DNA of 64,000 nucleotides from Schauerella fraxinea (lineage in GTDB: Bacteria; Pseudomonadota; Gammaproteobacteria; Burkholderiales; Burkholderiaceae_B): positions 806,001 through 870,000 of the forward strand of contig JAVDKL010000001.1 in assembly GCA_030849965.1 (NCBI GenBank), given 5' to 3'. A program made the translations under genes and the position numbers. The notes beneath the pieces were generated by a model, which was given only the letters and a program-made list of their open reading frames with translations, did no database searches and had not been told where the DNA came from. The first letter of the stretch is position 1. Each line of letters opens with the position of its first letter. Shown here piece after piece: positions 44,405 through 55,964 of this stretch.

Positions 44405-47400
44405 ATGATGACAACGAAGGCATCGGCCCCGCGTATTTACGATATTTCGAATGTGCTCGTGGGGTCCGCCTCCCGACTCTCACAGGGGTCGGAAGACGCC
44501 GACGTTGTGCTGGCATGTGAAGCGGCCAGATCATTAGGATTCGACAGCATCGCCTTTGGTGCACCCAACACGATGTTGGGCGAGTCGCCCGAGATGGGCC
44601 TGGTAGGGGTTCAATCGAGCTTGAGCGCAGCAGCCGACATGGGGCTGGGCGCATGGTTCGACATTTCATTGGACAGCGTGTCAGGCGACACGGCATTGGT
44701 TCAGGCGCACGCCGAATGGTTTGCCGGCGCTGAAGACAGTCAGGTCTACCTTGACCCACGCCACGGTCGCCCAGCAAGCGGCAACCGATTGGCCCTGCGA
44801 TCGGCTGGCCGCCTCGATCCCGCCTATCTCGCACACCGCATTGCCTCGATGGCCGCCCTGCTCGACGCTGGCGCCGCCGGATTTCGCCTCATCGACATTG
44901 GTGCGATCGCCGCCGAGGATTGGCGCGAACTCGTCGAACGCATCCATGCGTCGCACCCGCATGCCGTACTGGCTGCGTGGACGCCTGGCTTGTCCCCACA
45001 GCAACTCGACGCCCTTCAAGGCATCGCGTTCGACTTCACGTTCGGCTCACTGCCTTGGTGGGACTACCGCAGCGAATGGCTGTTTGCAGAGTACGACCGC
45101 CTGAGTCGCGTGGCGCCGGTGATTGCCTGCGTCGCCGCGTTGCATGACGACGTCGCTGCCGATGGCACGGTAAACAATCCATCGGCCGACATCACCGAAC
45201 GCGCCCTGTGGACCGCTGCACAAACCGCCGACGGATTGCTTGTCAGCGCCGCCTGCGCGGTGGGTGAAGCGGCGCAGTTGCGCATCAGCACGGTCAATCG
45301 CTGGTTGATTCACGAGCATCGCCCGAGCGGCCGCCTGCATCGCGTCGCCGCGCCCGACGGTAGCTGGTTTGCGTTCTTCCGCCACGACCCCTCGGGCACG
45401 GCGGCGGACGGCGATGAAGACGCGGCAGACGCCCGCGGCGCGCTGTTGCTCGTCAACAGTTCAGATCATCGTGCTGTCGAGCCCGACGCGCGTCTGGTCG
45501 CATCGCGCTTGCCGAACGGGTTCGTCGTGGTTGAGTCGCGCGTGGCCCATGAGGGTGCCGACGCAGAAGAAGCCACGACACACTTGCCTGTGTCGCTTCC
45601 GCCTGGCGGCGCTGCCATGCTGCGCATGCGCACGGCCGTTCCCGTGCTGGCGCGCGTGCACCCTGCCGGTGCCGAAGTCAGCGACACCGATCCGCTGTCG
45701 ATGCCGCGCATCGCCATTGAGAGCATCACGCCCGTTGTGGACAACGGCCGCTTTCCCATCAAACGCGTGGTGGGCGATACGATCGATGTCGAAGCCGACG
45801 TGTTCATGGACGGCCACGATCGCCTCGCAGTTGCGCTGCATTGGCGTGCGCTCGACGAACCCAAATGGCAAAGCGTGCGCATGCGCAAGCTGCCTAATGA
45901 TCGTTGGCAGGCCAGCTTCACTGCGCAGCGCGTGGGCGGCCACGAGTTTCAGATTTGCGCCTGGCGCGACGAGTGGGAGTCGTACCGCGACGAACTCGGC
46001 AAGAAGCACGCGGCCGGTTTGGACGTGTCGCTTGAAGTCGAAGAAGGTCGCCTGCTGGTCGCGCATGCGTTGAAGCGTGCCCGCGATACGGCCAATGCAC
46101 GCGCCAATCGCTTTACGGTAGAAGACAATCGCGATCAGGCGCAGGCCGTGCGCGACCTGACTGAGTTGACCTTGGTGGTGGGCACGCCGGTGTCCATGAG
46201 CACCAGCAACACCGCGCAGATTCCAGCCGCGATGCCCGAGCAGATCGCCCGCCTGCTGGCCGACGATACCGCCGCCACCATGGCCGTTGCCTGCGCCCAT
46301 CCATTTGAAACCTTCAGCCCGCACGCGATGCCCGTGTGGGTGGATCGCCAGGCTGCGCAATTCGCCAGTTGGTATGAACTGTTTCCCCGTTCGCAAAGTG
46401 GCGACGCCGCGATTCACGGCACGTTTGACGATGTGATCAAGCGCTTGCCGGCGATCCGCGACATGGGTTTCGACGTGCTGTACTTCCCGCCGATCCACCC
46501 GATCGGCTTGAAAAACCGCAAGGGCAAGAACAACAGTCTCAATGCCCTGGCCGACCAGCCCGGCAGCCCTTATGCCATCGGTTCAGCCGATGGTGGTCAC
46601 GATGCCATCCATCCCGAACTCGGCTCGGTGGAAGACTTTCATCGGCTGGTGGTCGCCGCGCGCGAGCATGGCCTGGAGATCGCGCTCGACTTCGCCATCC
46701 AGTGCTCGCCCGATCATCCGTGGCTCAAAGACCATCCTGAGTGGTTTGCCTGGCGCGCCGATGGGTCGATGCGCTATGCCGAAAATCCGCCCAAGAAATA
46801 CGAAGACATCGTCAACGTCGATTTCTACAGCACCGGCGCGTCGCCCGCCGAGCAGCTCGGCCTGTGGGAAGCCTTGCGCGACGTGATCCTGTACTGGACC
46901 GATCACGGCGTACGCACCTTCCGCGTCGATAATCCCCACACCAAACCGTTGCCGTTCTGGGAGTGGATGATTTCGGAAGTGCAGAGCCACTGCCCCGATG
47001 CGCTCTTTCTGTCGGAAGCCTTCACGCGGCCCAAGATGATGTATCGCCTGGCCAAGGTCGGGTTCTCGCAGTCGTACACCTATTTCACCTGGCGCGAGAA
47101 CAAGGACGAGTTGGTCGCCTACATGGAGGAGATCAATACCCCGCCGGTATCCGACGAGTTCCGACCCAATTTCTTTGTGAATACGCCCGATATCAATCCA
47201 CGCTTTCTGCAGCGGTCGGGCCGCCCGGGCTTTTTGATTCGCATGGCCTTGGCCACCACCACATCGGGCTTGTGGGGCATGTATAGCGGCTTCGAATTGT
47301 GCGAAGGCCGCGCGTTGCCGGGCAAGGAAGAGTATCTGGACAGCGAGAAGTACGAAGTCGTTGCCTGGGACTGGAATCGCCCTGGCAACATCATCGCCGA

Positions 47401-47740
47401 GATGACGCAGATGAACCGGTTGCGCCGCGACAACCCGGCGCTGCAAACGCACCTGGGCTTTCAAGCCTTGGTCGCACATAACGACCGCATCATGTATTTC
47501 ATGAAGTCGACGCCCGCACGGGATAACGTCGTGGTGGTCGCGATCAGCCTCGATCCTTTCGCACCGCAGTCGGCAGCCATCGAGTTGCCGGTCTGGACCT
47601 TCGGCTTGCCCGACGATGGCGCGCTGCAGGTGGATGATCTGATCAACGGCGGCACGCAAACCTGGCGCGGCAAGCAGCAATTCGTGTCGCTCACGCCGGA
47701 TCGTCCGTACGCCGTGTGGCGCTTGCGCCTGCCGCAGTAA
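44405..47740 (+). CDS. glgE: Alpha-1,4-glucan:maltose-1-phosphate maltosyltransferase with N-terminal extension
   Basis: GlgE (GH13_3) transfers maltose from maltose 1-phosphate to growing glucan. The conventional enzyme begins at about residue 432 (DUF3416-type domain, RIAIESITPVVDNGRFPIK). The barrel follows from about 647 with predicted nucleophile D842 (FRVDNPHTK) and acid E871 (LSEAFTRP). Usual GlgE is about 650-700 residues, but this one has 1,111. The first 430 residues read like a decayed GH13 domain (GAAGFRLIDIGAI in place of an active-site strand). Start at ATG 44405, after AGGA. Confidence 0.92.
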   Translation: MMTTKASAPRIYDISNVLVGSASRLSQGSEDADVVLACEAARSLGFDSIAFGAPNTMLGESPEMGLVGVQSSLSAAADMGLGAWFDISLDSVSGDTALVQAHAEWFAGAEDSQVYLDPRHGRPASGNRLALRSAGRLDPAYLAHRIASMAALLDAGAAGFRLIDIGAIAAEDWRELVERIHASHPHAVLAAWTPGLSPQQLDALQGIAFDFTFGSLPWWDYRSEWLFAEYDRLSRVAPVIACVAALHDDVAADGTVNNPSADITERALWTAAQTADGLLVSAACAVGEAAQLRISTVNRWLIHEHRPSGRLHRVAAPDGSWFAFFRHDPSGTAADGDEDAADARGALLLVNSSDHRAVEPDARLVASRLPNGFVVVESRVAHEGADAEEATTHLPVSLPPGGAAMLRMRTAVPVLARVHPAGAEVSDTDPLSMPRIAIESITPVVDNGRFPIKRVVGDTIDVEADVFMDGHDRLAVALHWRALDEPKWQSVRMRKLPNDRWQASFTAQRVGGHEFQICAWRDEWESYRDELGKKHAAGLDVSLEVEEGRLLVAHALKRARDTANARANRFTVEDNRDQAQAVRDLTELTLVVGTPVSMSTSNTAQIPAAMPEQIARLLADDTAATMAVACAHPFETFSPHAMPVWVDRQAAQFASWYELFPRSQSGDAAIHGTFDDVIKRLPAIRDMGFDVLYFPPIHPIGLKNRKGKNNSLNALADQPGSPYAIGSADGGHDAIHPELGSVEDFHRLVVAAREHGLEIALDFAIQCSPDHPWLKDHPEWFAWRADGSMRYAENPPKKYEDIVNVDFYSTGASPAEQLGLWEALRDVILYWTDHGVRTFRVDNPHTKPLPFWEWMISEVQSHCPDALFLSEAFTRPKMMYRLAKVGFSQSYTYFTWRENKDELVAYMEEINTPPVSDEFRPNFFVNTPDINPRFLQRSGRPGFLIRMALATTTSGLWGMYSGFELCEGRALPGKEEYLDSEKYEVVAWDWNRPGNIIAEMTQMNRLRRDNPALQTHLGFQALVAHNDRIMYFMKSTPARDNVVVVAISLDPFAPQSAAIELPVWTFGLPDDGALQVDDLINGGTQTWRGKQQFVSLTPDRPYAVWRLRLPQ

Positions 47741-47769
47741 ACCGAAAAAATAACAGCGAGACAACGACT

Positions 47770-50700
47770 ATGCAGAAGTTCGAAAGCGTAAACGCGGCCA
47801 ACCGCGACGATCCGCTCTGGTACAAAGACGCCGTCATTTATCAGTTGCATGTGAAATCGTTTTTCGACGCCAATAATGATGGCGTTGGCGACTTTCAAGG
47901 CCTGATCGCCAAGCTCGACTACATCGCCGAACTGGGCGTCAACACCGTGTGGCTGTTGCCGTTCTACCCCTCCCCGCGCCGCGACGATGGCTACGACATC
48001 GCACAATATTGCGGCGTGCACGATGACTATGGTTCGCTCGAAGACGCGAAACGCTTCATCGACGCTGCCCACGAACGCGGGCTGCGTGTGATTACCGAGC
48101 TCGTGGTCAATCACACCTCCGATCAACACGATTGGTTCAAGCGCGCGCGTGAAGCCCCCGCCGGCTCGCCCGAACGGGCGTACTACGTGTGGTCGGACAA
48201 CGACCAGGCCTACGCCGGCACACGCGTGATTTTCTGCGATACCGAAAAGTCGAACTGGACGTGGGATCCCGTGGCGGGCGCCTATTTCTGGCACCGCTTC
48301 TACTCGCATCAGCCGGATCTGAACTACGACAATCCGGAAGTCATCGAGCAAGTGCTGAGCGTGATGCGCTTCTGGCTCGACATGGGCGTGGATGGCCTGC
48401 GGCTGGATGCGGTACCGTATTTGATCGAGCGCGAAGGGACGAACAACGAAAACCTCCCTGAAACGCACGCCGTGCTCAAGCAGATTCGGGTCGAGATCGA
48501 CAAGAACTATCCCGGGCGCATGTTGCTGGCTGAAGCCAATCAGTGGCCGGAAGACGCGCAGGAATATTTCGGCACGGGCGACGAATGCCACATGTCGTTC
48601 AATTTTCCGTTGATGCCGCGCATGTACATGGCGATTGCCCGCGCCGACCGGTTTCCGATCACGGACATCATGCGCCAGACGCCGGATATCCCGGAAAACT
48701 GCCAGTGGGCGATTTTCCTGCGCAACCATGATGAGCTGACGCTCGAAATGGTGACGAGTAGCGAACGCGACTATCTGTGGGATGTGTACGCCGCCGACCG
48801 CCGCGCGCGCATCAACCTGGGCATCCGGCGCCGCCTGTCGCCGTTGCTCGAACGCGATCGCCGTCGGATCGAACTGATGAATAGTCTGTTGCTGTCGATG
48901 CCGGGCACGCCCGTCATTTATTACGGCGATGAGCTCGGCATGGGCGACAACATTCACCTGGGCGACCGCGATGGCGTACGCACGCCGATGCAATGGTCAC
49001 CCGACCGCAATGGCGGTTTTTCGCGCGCCGATCCCGAACGGCTGCCGTTGCCGGCGTTGATGGGGCCGCTGTATGGCTACGAAGCCGTCAACGTCGAGGC
49101 GCAACAGCGCGATCCGCATTCGCTGCTGAATTGGACGCGCCGGATGCTGGACAAGCGCCAGCAGACCAATGCGTTCGGGCGCGGCAAATTGCGTTTCCTG
49201 TATCCCGGCAATCGGAAGATCCTGGCGTACCTGCGCGAACACGAAGGCAAGTCGGTTTTGTGCGTGGCCAACATGTCCAACGCCTCGCAGCCGGTCGAGC
49301 TCGATATGGCGGGCTTCAACGGACGCGTGCCGGTTGAGCTGCTGGGCGGCACCTCGTTCCCCGCCATCGGTGAACTGCCTTATCTTCTGACGCTCCCGCC
49401 CTATGGGTTCTATTGGTTTGAATTGAGTGAGGATGCGACGCCCCCGGCGTGGCATGCAACGATGCCCGAACAAATGCCCGAATACGTGACGCTGGTGCTG
49501 CGCGGCCGTGAAGGTTATCAACTGACCGATGGCTCGCTTACCACGCTGCGCCAGGAAGTGCTGCCGCTGTACCTTGCGCGCCAGCGTTGGTTTGCCAAGG
49601 ATCGCAAGCCGACGCTTGCGCAGTTGGCTTATGCCACGCCGCTGCCAGGTGGTGAACACGAGATGTTCCTGGCCGAGTTCGACGTGAAATTCGGCGAGGC
49701 GGTGGAACGCTATCAACTGCCCCTGGCATTGATGTGGACCGAGAATCTGCCGCCGATGCCACAGCAGTACGCGCTGGCACGTGTGCGACGCGGCCCCGAA
49801 ATGGGCATGGTCACCGACGCCTTCACGCTGCCTGGATTTGCCTTTGCGCTGCTCGACAACCTGCGCAAGAGCACGACCCTGCCCGTGGAGCAAGTCAGCG
49901 GCCAAGGCAAGATCGTGTTCCGCCCGGAAGCCGGCATCAACACGCTTGAATTGCCGGAAGACGCCGAAGTGCGCTGGTTCCACGGCGAGCAGTCGAACAG
50001 TTCTTTCGTACTTGGCGGAAAAGCGATTGCCAAGATCGTGCGCCGCGTGGTGCCGGGCGTGCATCCCGAGGTCGAAATGACGCGCCGCCTGACCACGCTC
50101 GGCTACGAAAACGCCGCAGCGTTGTATGGCGAGGTCGTGCGCATCGATGCCGATGGCACACCCAGCACGTTGATGCTGCTGCACGCCAACGTCACCAACC
50201 AAGGCGACGCGTGGGCCTGGACGTTGGACTACCTGTCGCACTCGCTGGAGAACGCCAGCCTCACCAACGAAACCGCCGAGGACTTCGTTGAAGACCTGCA
50301 GGGCTACGCTGCCGTGGCCGGTGCCATCGGCAAGCGGTTGGCCCAGATGCATGCCGCGATGGCGTTGCCCACCGACGATGCCGCGTTCTCGCCCGAAACG
50401 GCGAGCGCAGACGATGCCAAGATCTGGTCGCAGGACATTCGCACAATGCTCGAACGCGCATTGGATGCGTTGGCCGCCCCGCACAGCAACGTGCCGGCCT
50501 CCGCGCGTGCCCAGATCGAAACGCTTACGACATCGCGCGACGCCTTGCTTGCCGCCATTACCGAACGCGCCCAGCAGATGGCGGGCACCCTGCGCACCCG
50601 TGTGCATGGCGACTTCCACCTGGGCCAGGTGCTCATCGCACAAAGCGACGCGTATCTGATCGACTTCGAGGGCGAGCCCGCGCGGCCGCTTTCCGAGCGC

Positions 50701-51111
50701 CGCCGCAAGACCACTCCGTTGCGCGACGTGGCGGGTCTCTTGCGATCGTTCGACTATGCGGCCGCCGCCTTCCTGGCGAAATCGCAGGAAACCGGCGAAA
50801 GCGCAGATCCGTCTCCCACGGAAGCCGCCAAGCGCGCGCACCGCGACAAGATGCTCGAACAGTTTCGCGCCATCGCGAGCGAGGCCTTCCTCGCCGCCTA
50901 CCGCAATACGGCACAGGAGGCCGAGCACGCGTGGATCGACGACGCCGCGCTCGCCGCCTTGTTGGACCTGGCACTGCTGGAAAAAGCGGCCTACGAAGTG
51001 GTGTATGAAGCCTCGCACCGCCCCGACTGGATCGCTATTCCGCTGGCTGGCCTCTCCGACCTGGCGCATCGCCTGCTCAACGCGCCGCAATCACCTATCA
51101 AGGCAAGCTAA
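47770..51111 (+). CDS. treS: Trehalose synthase-maltokinase fusion
   Basis: This is a bifunctional protein of 1,113 residues. The first half is GH13 trehalose synthase (trehalose-maltose isomerase): [19 protein letters not shown], predicted nucleophile D213 ([10 protein letters not shown]), acid E255 (LLAEANQW) and [10 protein letters not shown]. The second half (from about 560) is maltokinase (Mak), which phosphorylates maltose to maltose 1-phosphate for GlgE. Its kinase loop [11 protein letters not shown] (D948) and metal aspartate D965 (LIDFEGEP) are intact. Fusion of the two steps is known in other bacteria. It is placed directly after glgE. Confidence 0.96.
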   Translation: MQKFESVNAANRDDPLWYKDAVIYQLHVKSFFDANNDGVGDFQGLIAKLDYIAELGVNTVWLLPFYPSPRRDDGYDIAQYCGVHDDYGSLEDAKRFIDAAHERGLRVITELVVNHTSDQHDWFKRAREAPAGSPERAYYVWSDNDQAYAGTRVIFCDTEKSNWTWDPVAGAYFWHRFYSHQPDLNYDNPEVIEQVLSVMRFWLDMGVDGLRLDAVPYLIEREGTNNENLPETHAVLKQIRVEIDKNYPGRMLLAEANQWPEDAQEYFGTGDECHMSFNFPLMPRMYMAIARADRFPITDIMRQTPDIPENCQWAIFLRNHDELTLEMVTSSERDYLWDVYAADRRARINLGIRRRLSPLLERDRRRIELMNSLLLSMPGTPVIYYGDELGMGDNIHLGDRDGVRTPMQWSPDRNGGFSRADPERLPLPALMGPLYGYEAVNVEAQQRDPHSLLNWTRRMLDKRQQTNAFGRGKLRFLYPGNRKILAYLREHEGKSVLCVANMSNASQPVELDMAGFNGRVPVELLGGTSFPAIGELPYLLTLPPYGFYWFELSEDATPPAWHATMPEQMPEYVTLVLRGREGYQLTDGSLTTLRQEVLPLYLARQRWFAKDRKPTLAQLAYATPLPGGEHEMFLAEFDVKFGEAVERYQLPLALMWTENLPPMPQQYALARVRRGPEMGMVTDAFTLPGFAFALLDNLRKSTTLPVEQVSGQGKIVFRPEAGINTLELPEDAEVRWFHGEQSNSSFVLGGKAIAKIVRRVVPGVHPEVEMTRRLTTLGYENAAALYGEVVRIDADGTPSTLMLLHANVTNQGDAWAWTLDYLSHSLENASLTNETAEDFVEDLQGYAAVAGAIGKRLAQMHAAMALPTDDAAFSPETASADDAKIWSQDIRTMLERALDALAAPHSNVPASARAQIETLTTSRDALLAAITERAQQMAGTLRTRVHGDFHLGQVLIAQSDAYLIDFEGEPARPLSERRRKTTPLRDVAGLLRSFDYAAAAFLAKSQETGESADPSPTEAAKRAHRDKMLEQFRAIASEAFLAAYRNTAQEAEHAWIDDAALAALLDLALLEKAAYEVVYEASHRPDWIAIPLAGLSDLAHRLLNAPQSPIKAS

Positions 51112-51113
51112 TC

Positions 51114-53849
51114 ATGACGCAATCCGAGAAGCCTGCGCGCAGCGCGAGCCCGACTTCCAAACCGGCTGAAAAAGACGCCACAGCTTCCGATATCGCGGTG
51201 CCTGAAAAGGCACCGGTGAAGAAGGCCGCAGTGAAGTCGACTGCAGTGAAGTCAACTGCAGTGAAGTCGACCGCAGCCAAGTCGGCCGCGGTGAAGCCCA
51301 CTGCAGTGAAGCCCACTGCAGTGAAGACGACTGCATCGAATACCTCAGCAGTTAAAAAAGCGCCCGCGAAAAGCGCCGACAGCACGCCGGTCATGCAAAC
51401 CGCGACGGCAGCCGCCGCAACGGCGACGCCGCGCAAGCGCGCCACGGCAGCAGCAGGCGCCGCCCTGCCCGCGCCCGTCAAGCCGACGGCCCGCAGCGCC
51501 GCCGCCAAGAAAACGGTCAGTGCGTCGAAAGCCTCGTCGCGCGTTGCTGGCGACCCGCACTCGGCATCGGCGCCGGATATTGCCACCGGTATCGCCCAAC
51601 CCGGCGACATCACGGTGGGTGGCGAGCGGCCCACGATAGACACGACTGCGCCGAAGCCCATGGCGGGCGGCTTCGATCTGCAAGCAGCAATCGCCGGCGT
51701 GGATATCGACGCCTTGGCCGGCGCGCGCCATCACGACCCGTTCAGCGTGCTGGGCCGCCATGACGTCAACGGCGTTGCGGTGCTGCGCGTGTTTGTGCCG
51801 GGTGCCGAATCGGTGCGAGTCAGCGCCCGTTCGGGCAGCGACACGTCAGTGCTGCACAATGTGCGCGAAGGCCTGTTCGTCGGACCCATCAGCCATGACG
51901 GCGCCTACTTGCTGCGCATCACCTGGCCCGGCGGCGTGATTCAGGAAACCGAAGATGCTTACGCGTTCGGCGCCTTGTTGGGCGAACTCGATCTGCACTT
52001 GATCGCCGAAGGTTCCCACGGCAATCTCAGCGACTGCCTGGGCGCCAATGTGGCCACCTATGAAGGCGTGGACGGCGTGCGGTTTGCAGTCTGGGCGCCC
52101 AATGCCCGCCGCGTGTCGATCATCGGCGACTTCAATGGCTGGGATGGCCGCCGCCACCCCATGCGGTTGCGCCATCGCGCCGGTGTGTGGGAATTATTCG
52201 TGCCGCGCGCGCAAGCGGGTGCGCGCTACAAGTTCGAATTGCTGGGCGCCCATGGCGGCGTCCTGCAAAAGGCCGACCCCATGGCGCGTCAGGCCGAAGT
52301 GGCGCCGTCGACCGCCTCGATCGTGGCCGACCCCACGCCGTTTACCTGGACCGACGACGCCTGGCTCGCGCGCCGTGGCGACGAACAGGCGCCTACCGCA
52401 CCGATCTCCATCTACGAGGTGCACCTCGCATCCTGGGTGCACGACGATCAACAGGACGGAAGCGTTTGGGATCATCTGGGCGCGCGACTGATCGATTACG
52501 TCAAGTCGATGGGCTTCACGCACGTCGAATTGCTGCCCATCATGGAGCATCCGTTCGGTGGCTCGTGGGGCTATCAGCCCCTCGGCATGTTTGCGCCCAC
52601 GGCACGCTACGGCACGCCGGCGCAATTCGCCCGCTTCGTCGATCGCTGCCACCAGGCGGGCATCGGCGTGATTCTCGATTGGGTGCCGGCGCACTTTCCC
52701 AATGATGTTCACGGCTTGGTCGAATTCGACGGTACGGCGCTGTACGAGTACGCCGATCCGCGCGAGGGCTATCACCCCGACTGGAACACCATGATCTACA
52801 ACCTCGGCCGCAACGAGGTTCGTAATTTCATGATCGCCAGCGCGCTCGAATGGCTGCGCCATTTCCACGTCGACGGTCTGCGCGTCGATGCAGTGGCCTC
52901 GATGCTGTATCGCGACTACAGCCGCAAGGCCGGCGAGTGGATTCCCAATCAATACGGTGGCCGCGAGAACCTCGAAGCCGTGGATTTTCTGCGCCGCTTG
53001 AACGGCACCATTGCCGAGCAGTGCCCGGGCGTCGTCATGATCGCCGAGGAATCCACAGCTTGGCCGGGCGTGACCTCACCGGTGGCCGACGGTGGCCTGG
53101 GCTTTCACTACAAGTGGAACATGGGCTGGATGCACGACACGCTCCAATACATGGAGTGGGAGCCCATCCACCGCAAATACCATCACAACGAATTGACGTT
53201 CGGCATGGTGTACGCCTATTCCGAGAAATTCATCCTGCCGTTGTCGCACGATGAAGTGGTACATGGGAAAGGCTCGCTGCTGACCAAAATGCCCGGCGAC
53301 CGGTGGCAGAAATTCGCGACCTTGCGTGCGTACTACGGCTTCATGTGGGCGCATCCCGGCAAGAAGCTCTTGTTCATGGGTTCGGAGCTGGCACAAGGCC
53401 GCGAATGGAACCACGATGCCCAACTCGATTGGGCGGCGCTGGACGATTCGCTGCATAAGGGCGTACAACAAACCGTGCGCGATCTCAATCACCTGTATCG
53501 CGAACTGCCGGCACTGCATCGCACCGATGCCGATCCGGCGGGTTTTGCCTGGGTGATCGGCGACGACATGGCCAATAGTGTGGCGGCTTTTTTGCGTCGC
53601 GATGGCGATCGCCTGGTGCTCGTGGTGTGCAACTTCACCCCGGTGCCGCGCGAGAACTATCGTATCGGCGTCCCGCGCGCGGGAACCTGGACGGAGCGGT
53701 TCAACAGCGATGCCGGCCTGTATGGCGGTTCGGGATTGGGTAATGCCGGCGCCGCGCATACGCAGGGCGATGCCGCGCACGGGCAGGATCAGTCGCTCTC
53801 GCTGACCTTGCCGCCTTTGGCCACCGTTATTTTTGAATATCGAGGATGA
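51114..53849 (+). CDS. glgB: 1,4-alpha-glucan branching enzyme with Ala/Lys-rich N-terminal extension
   Basis: GlgB forms alpha-1,6 branches. The enzyme proper starts near residue 187 ([17 protein letters not shown]), with a CBM48-type domain ([20 protein letters not shown]) and the GH13 barrel with predicted nucleophile D592 ([10 protein letters not shown]) and acid E645 (MIAEEST). The usual length is about 730 and here it is 911. The first 185 or so residues are low-complexity, with [10 protein letters not shown] repeats, Lys- and Ala-rich like histone H1 tails. It begins two bases after treS, so the genes are one transcript. Confidence 0.94.
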   Translation: MTQSEKPARSASPTSKPAEKDATASDIAVPEKAPVKKAAVKSTAVKSTAVKSTAAKSAAVKPTAVKPTAVKTTASNTSAVKKAPAKSADSTPVMQTATAAAATATPRKRATAAAGAALPAPVKPTARSAAAKKTVSASKASSRVAGDPHSASAPDIATGIAQPGDITVGGERPTIDTTAPKPMAGGFDLQAAIAGVDIDALAGARHHDPFSVLGRHDVNGVAVLRVFVPGAESVRVSARSGSDTSVLHNVREGLFVGPISHDGAYLLRITWPGGVIQETEDAYAFGALLGELDLHLIAEGSHGNLSDCLGANVATYEGVDGVRFAVWAPNARRVSIIGDFNGWDGRRHPMRLRHRAGVWELFVPRAQAGARYKFELLGAHGGVLQKADPMARQAEVAPSTASIVADPTPFTWTDDAWLARRGDEQAPTAPISIYEVHLASWVHDDQQDGSVWDHLGARLIDYVKSMGFTHVELLPIMEHPFGGSWGYQPLGMFAPTARYGTPAQFARFVDRCHQAGIGVILDWVPAHFPNDVHGLVEFDGTALYEYADPREGYHPDWNTMIYNLGRNEVRNFMIASALEWLRHFHVDGLRVDAVASMLYRDYSRKAGEWIPNQYGGRENLEAVDFLRRLNGTIAEQCPGVVMIAEESTAWPGVTSPVADGGLGFHYKWNMGWMHDTLQYMEWEPIHRKYHHNELTFGMVYAYSEKFILPLSHDEVVHGKGSLLTKMPGDRWQKFATLRAYYGFMWAHPGKKLLFMGSELAQGREWNHDAQLDWAALDDSLHKGVQQTVRDLNHLYRELPALHRTDADPAGFAWVIGDDMANSVAAFLRRDGDRLVLVVCNFTPVPRENYRIGVPRAGTWTERFNSDAGLYGGSGLGNAGAAHTQGDAAHGQDQSLSLTLPPLATVIFEYRG
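51228..51332 (+). repeat. Seven 15-nt tandem repeats encoding AVKST-type pentapeptides
   Basis: Units of GCAGTGAAGTCGACT type run in frame from 51228 in steps of 15 and encode [36 protein letters not shown] degenerate eighth unit (ASNTS) follows. They lie in the N-terminal extension of glgB. Confidence 0.9.
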
Positions 53850-53855
53850 TCATAG

Positions 53856-55964
53856 ATGTCAGTATTGCAACCCGATCGACTTTCCCCTGGAAACCCATAC
53901 CCCTTAGGCGCGACCAGCGACGGTTTGGGTGTCAACTTCGCAGTGTTTTCGGCGAACGCGACAAAAATCGAGTTGTGCATATTCGACGCCAACGGCCGTA
54001 AAGAGCTCAAGCGTTTGGTGTTGCCGGAATGCACCGATGAGGTGTGGCACGGCTATCTACCCGACGCCGGCCACGGCTTGGTATACGGCTATCGGGCCTA
54101 CGGGCCGTACGATCCCAAGAACGGCCACCGTTTCAATCCCCATAAGCTGTTGCTCGACCCGTATGCCCGCCATTTGGTGGGCAGTTTGAAGTGGTCGGAC
54201 GCCCTCTTCGGCTATCGCGGTGCCCGCGGCGACCTGAGCATGGACCGCCGCGATAGCGCACCGGCCATGGTCAAGGCAATGGTCACGGACGATGCGTTCA
54301 ATTGGGGCAGCATCGACCGGCCGCGTCGTCCGTGGGACGACACGGTGATCTACGAAGCCCATGTGCGCGGTGTATCGATGCAACGCGATGACGTGCGCAG
54401 CGATCTGCGCGGCACGGCAGCCGCCTTGTCGAGCCCGCGCTTCATCGACCATCTGCATAAGCTCGGCGTAACCTCGCTCGAGTTGCTGCCGGTGCATGCC
54501 TACTTGCAAGATCATTTTCTATTGCAGCGCGGCCTGAAGAATTATTGGGGCTACAGCACGCTCAACTTCTTCGCGCCCGAGCCGCAATATCTGTCGCGCG
54601 GCGGCCCCAACGATTTGCGCATGGCGATTCGCCGCCTGCAATCGGCCGGTATCGAAGTGATTCTGGACGTGGTTTACAACCACACCTGCGAAGGCAGCGA
54701 ACTGGGGCCTACCCTTTCGTGGCGCGGGCTCGATAACGCCAGCTACTACCGCTTGCTTCCCGGCCAGGAGCGCTATTACATCAACGACACCGGCTGCGGC
54801 AACACCGTGAACCTGTCGCACCCGCGCGTGCTGCAGATGGTGATGGACTCGTTGCGCTACTGGGCCACGTCTTACCGCGTGGATGGTTTTCGGTTCGATC
54901 TGGGCGTGACGCTCGGCCGCGAAGGCACGGGTTTCGATCCCGGCTCCGGTTTTTTCGACGCCATCCTGCAGGATCCCGTGCTGCAACGCGTGAAGCTGAT
55001 TTCCGAGCCCTGGGATATCGGTCCCGATGGCTATCAGCTCGGGCAACATCCGCCCGGCTTCGCCGAATGGAACGACAAATATCGCGACACCGTGCGGCGC
55101 TTCTGGCGCGGCGATCCCGGTCAGCGCGGCGAGCTCGCCGGCCGCCTGATGGGCTCGCCCGATCTGTTCGACCGCCGCCATCGTCGCCCGTGGGCATCGA
55201 TCAACTTCATCGCATCGCACGATGGGTTCACGACCCGGGATGTGGTGAGCTACAACGAGAAGCACAACGATGCCAATCAGGAAAACGGTCGCGACGGTCA
55301 TAGCGAAAACTGCAGCCGCAATTGGGGCGTGGAAGGCCACACCGACGATCACCACATCAATGAGGTGCGGGGCCGCGTGCAACGGGCGTTGATTGCCACC
55401 AACCTGTTCTCGCAAGGCACGCCGATGCTTTTGGCGGGCGATGAGTTCAGCAACACGCAGGACGGCAACAACAATGCGTATTGTCAGGACAATGCCGTGT
55501 CGTGGCTCGATTGGAAATCGGCGGCCGAACCTGCCGGCACGGCGCTTTCCGCATTTGTGGGGCGTGCCACGCAGTTGCGCCATCTGTATCGATCGTTGCG
55601 CATGGGGCGCTATACGGACGGCAACCACGAAATCCGGCCCGGCCTGAAGTGCGTGGGATGGTTCGATCTGGATGGTCACGCCATGAGTCCGGAAGCCTGG
55701 GACGATCCTGAGGGCCGTGTACTGGCACTACGTCGAGCAGCCGAGGATCCGGAGACGGGTACGGCGGACATGACCCTGCTGTTGCTCAACGCCTGCGACC
55801 ACGACATGACATTCAAGCTGCCGGAGCCTGCGCAGTCATGGCGCTTGCTAATAGACAGCGCTCGGCCCGACGAACCCGAGCGTGACTTTGGCGAAGGCCA
55901 CATCGTCGTACTTGCCCACAGCCTGATGCTGCTGGGCGTCGTATTACCGGCGGAATCCGAATGA
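53856..55964 (+). CDS. glgX: Glycogen debranching enzyme
   Basis: GlgX/TreX-type GH13_11 isoamylase of 702 residues removes alpha-1,6 branches. An N-terminal CBM48-like domain (SPGNPYPLGATSDGLGVNFA) precedes the barrel with predicted nucleophile D348 (GFRFDLGVTL) and acid E384 (LISEPWDIGP). FIASHDGFTTRDVVSYN supplies the transition-state histidine/aspartate. In TreY/TreZ clusters this enzyme feeds unbranched chains to TreY. It overlaps treZ by four bases (ATGA). Confidence 0.95.
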   Translation: MSVLQPDRLSPGNPYPLGATSDGLGVNFAVFSANATKIELCIFDANGRKELKRLVLPECTDEVWHGYLPDAGHGLVYGYRAYGPYDPKNGHRFNPHKLLLDPYARHLVGSLKWSDALFGYRGARGDLSMDRRDSAPAMVKAMVTDDAFNWGSIDRPRRPWDDTVIYEAHVRGVSMQRDDVRSDLRGTAAALSSPRFIDHLHKLGVTSLELLPVHAYLQDHFLLQRGLKNYWGYSTLNFFAPEPQYLSRGGPNDLRMAIRRLQSAGIEVILDVVYNHTCEGSELGPTLSWRGLDNASYYRLLPGQERYYINDTGCGNTVNLSHPRVLQMVMDSLRYWATSYRVDGFRFDLGVTLGREGTGFDPGSGFFDAILQDPVLQRVKLISEPWDIGPDGYQLGQHPPGFAEWNDKYRDTVRRFWRGDPGQRGELAGRLMGSPDLFDRRHRRPWASINFIASHDGFTTRDVVSYNEKHNDANQENGRDGHSENCSRNWGVEGHTDDHHINEVRGRVQRALIATNLFSQGTPMLLAGDEFSNTQDGNNNAYCQDNAVSWLDWKSAAEPAGTALSAFVGRATQLRHLYRSLRMGRYTDGNHEIRPGLKCVGWFDLDGHAMSPEAWDDPEGRVLALRRAAEDPETGTADMTLLLLNACDHDMTFKLPEPAQSWRLLIDSARPDEPERDFGEGHIVVLAHSLMLLGVVLPAESE

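Noticed and set aside
48997-51090. Very long antisense open frame (about 700 codons) opposite treS-mak
   Set aside because: It is the complementary-frame shadow of a conserved GC-rich gene. Composition is Arg/His/Gln-rich and no family features are seen.
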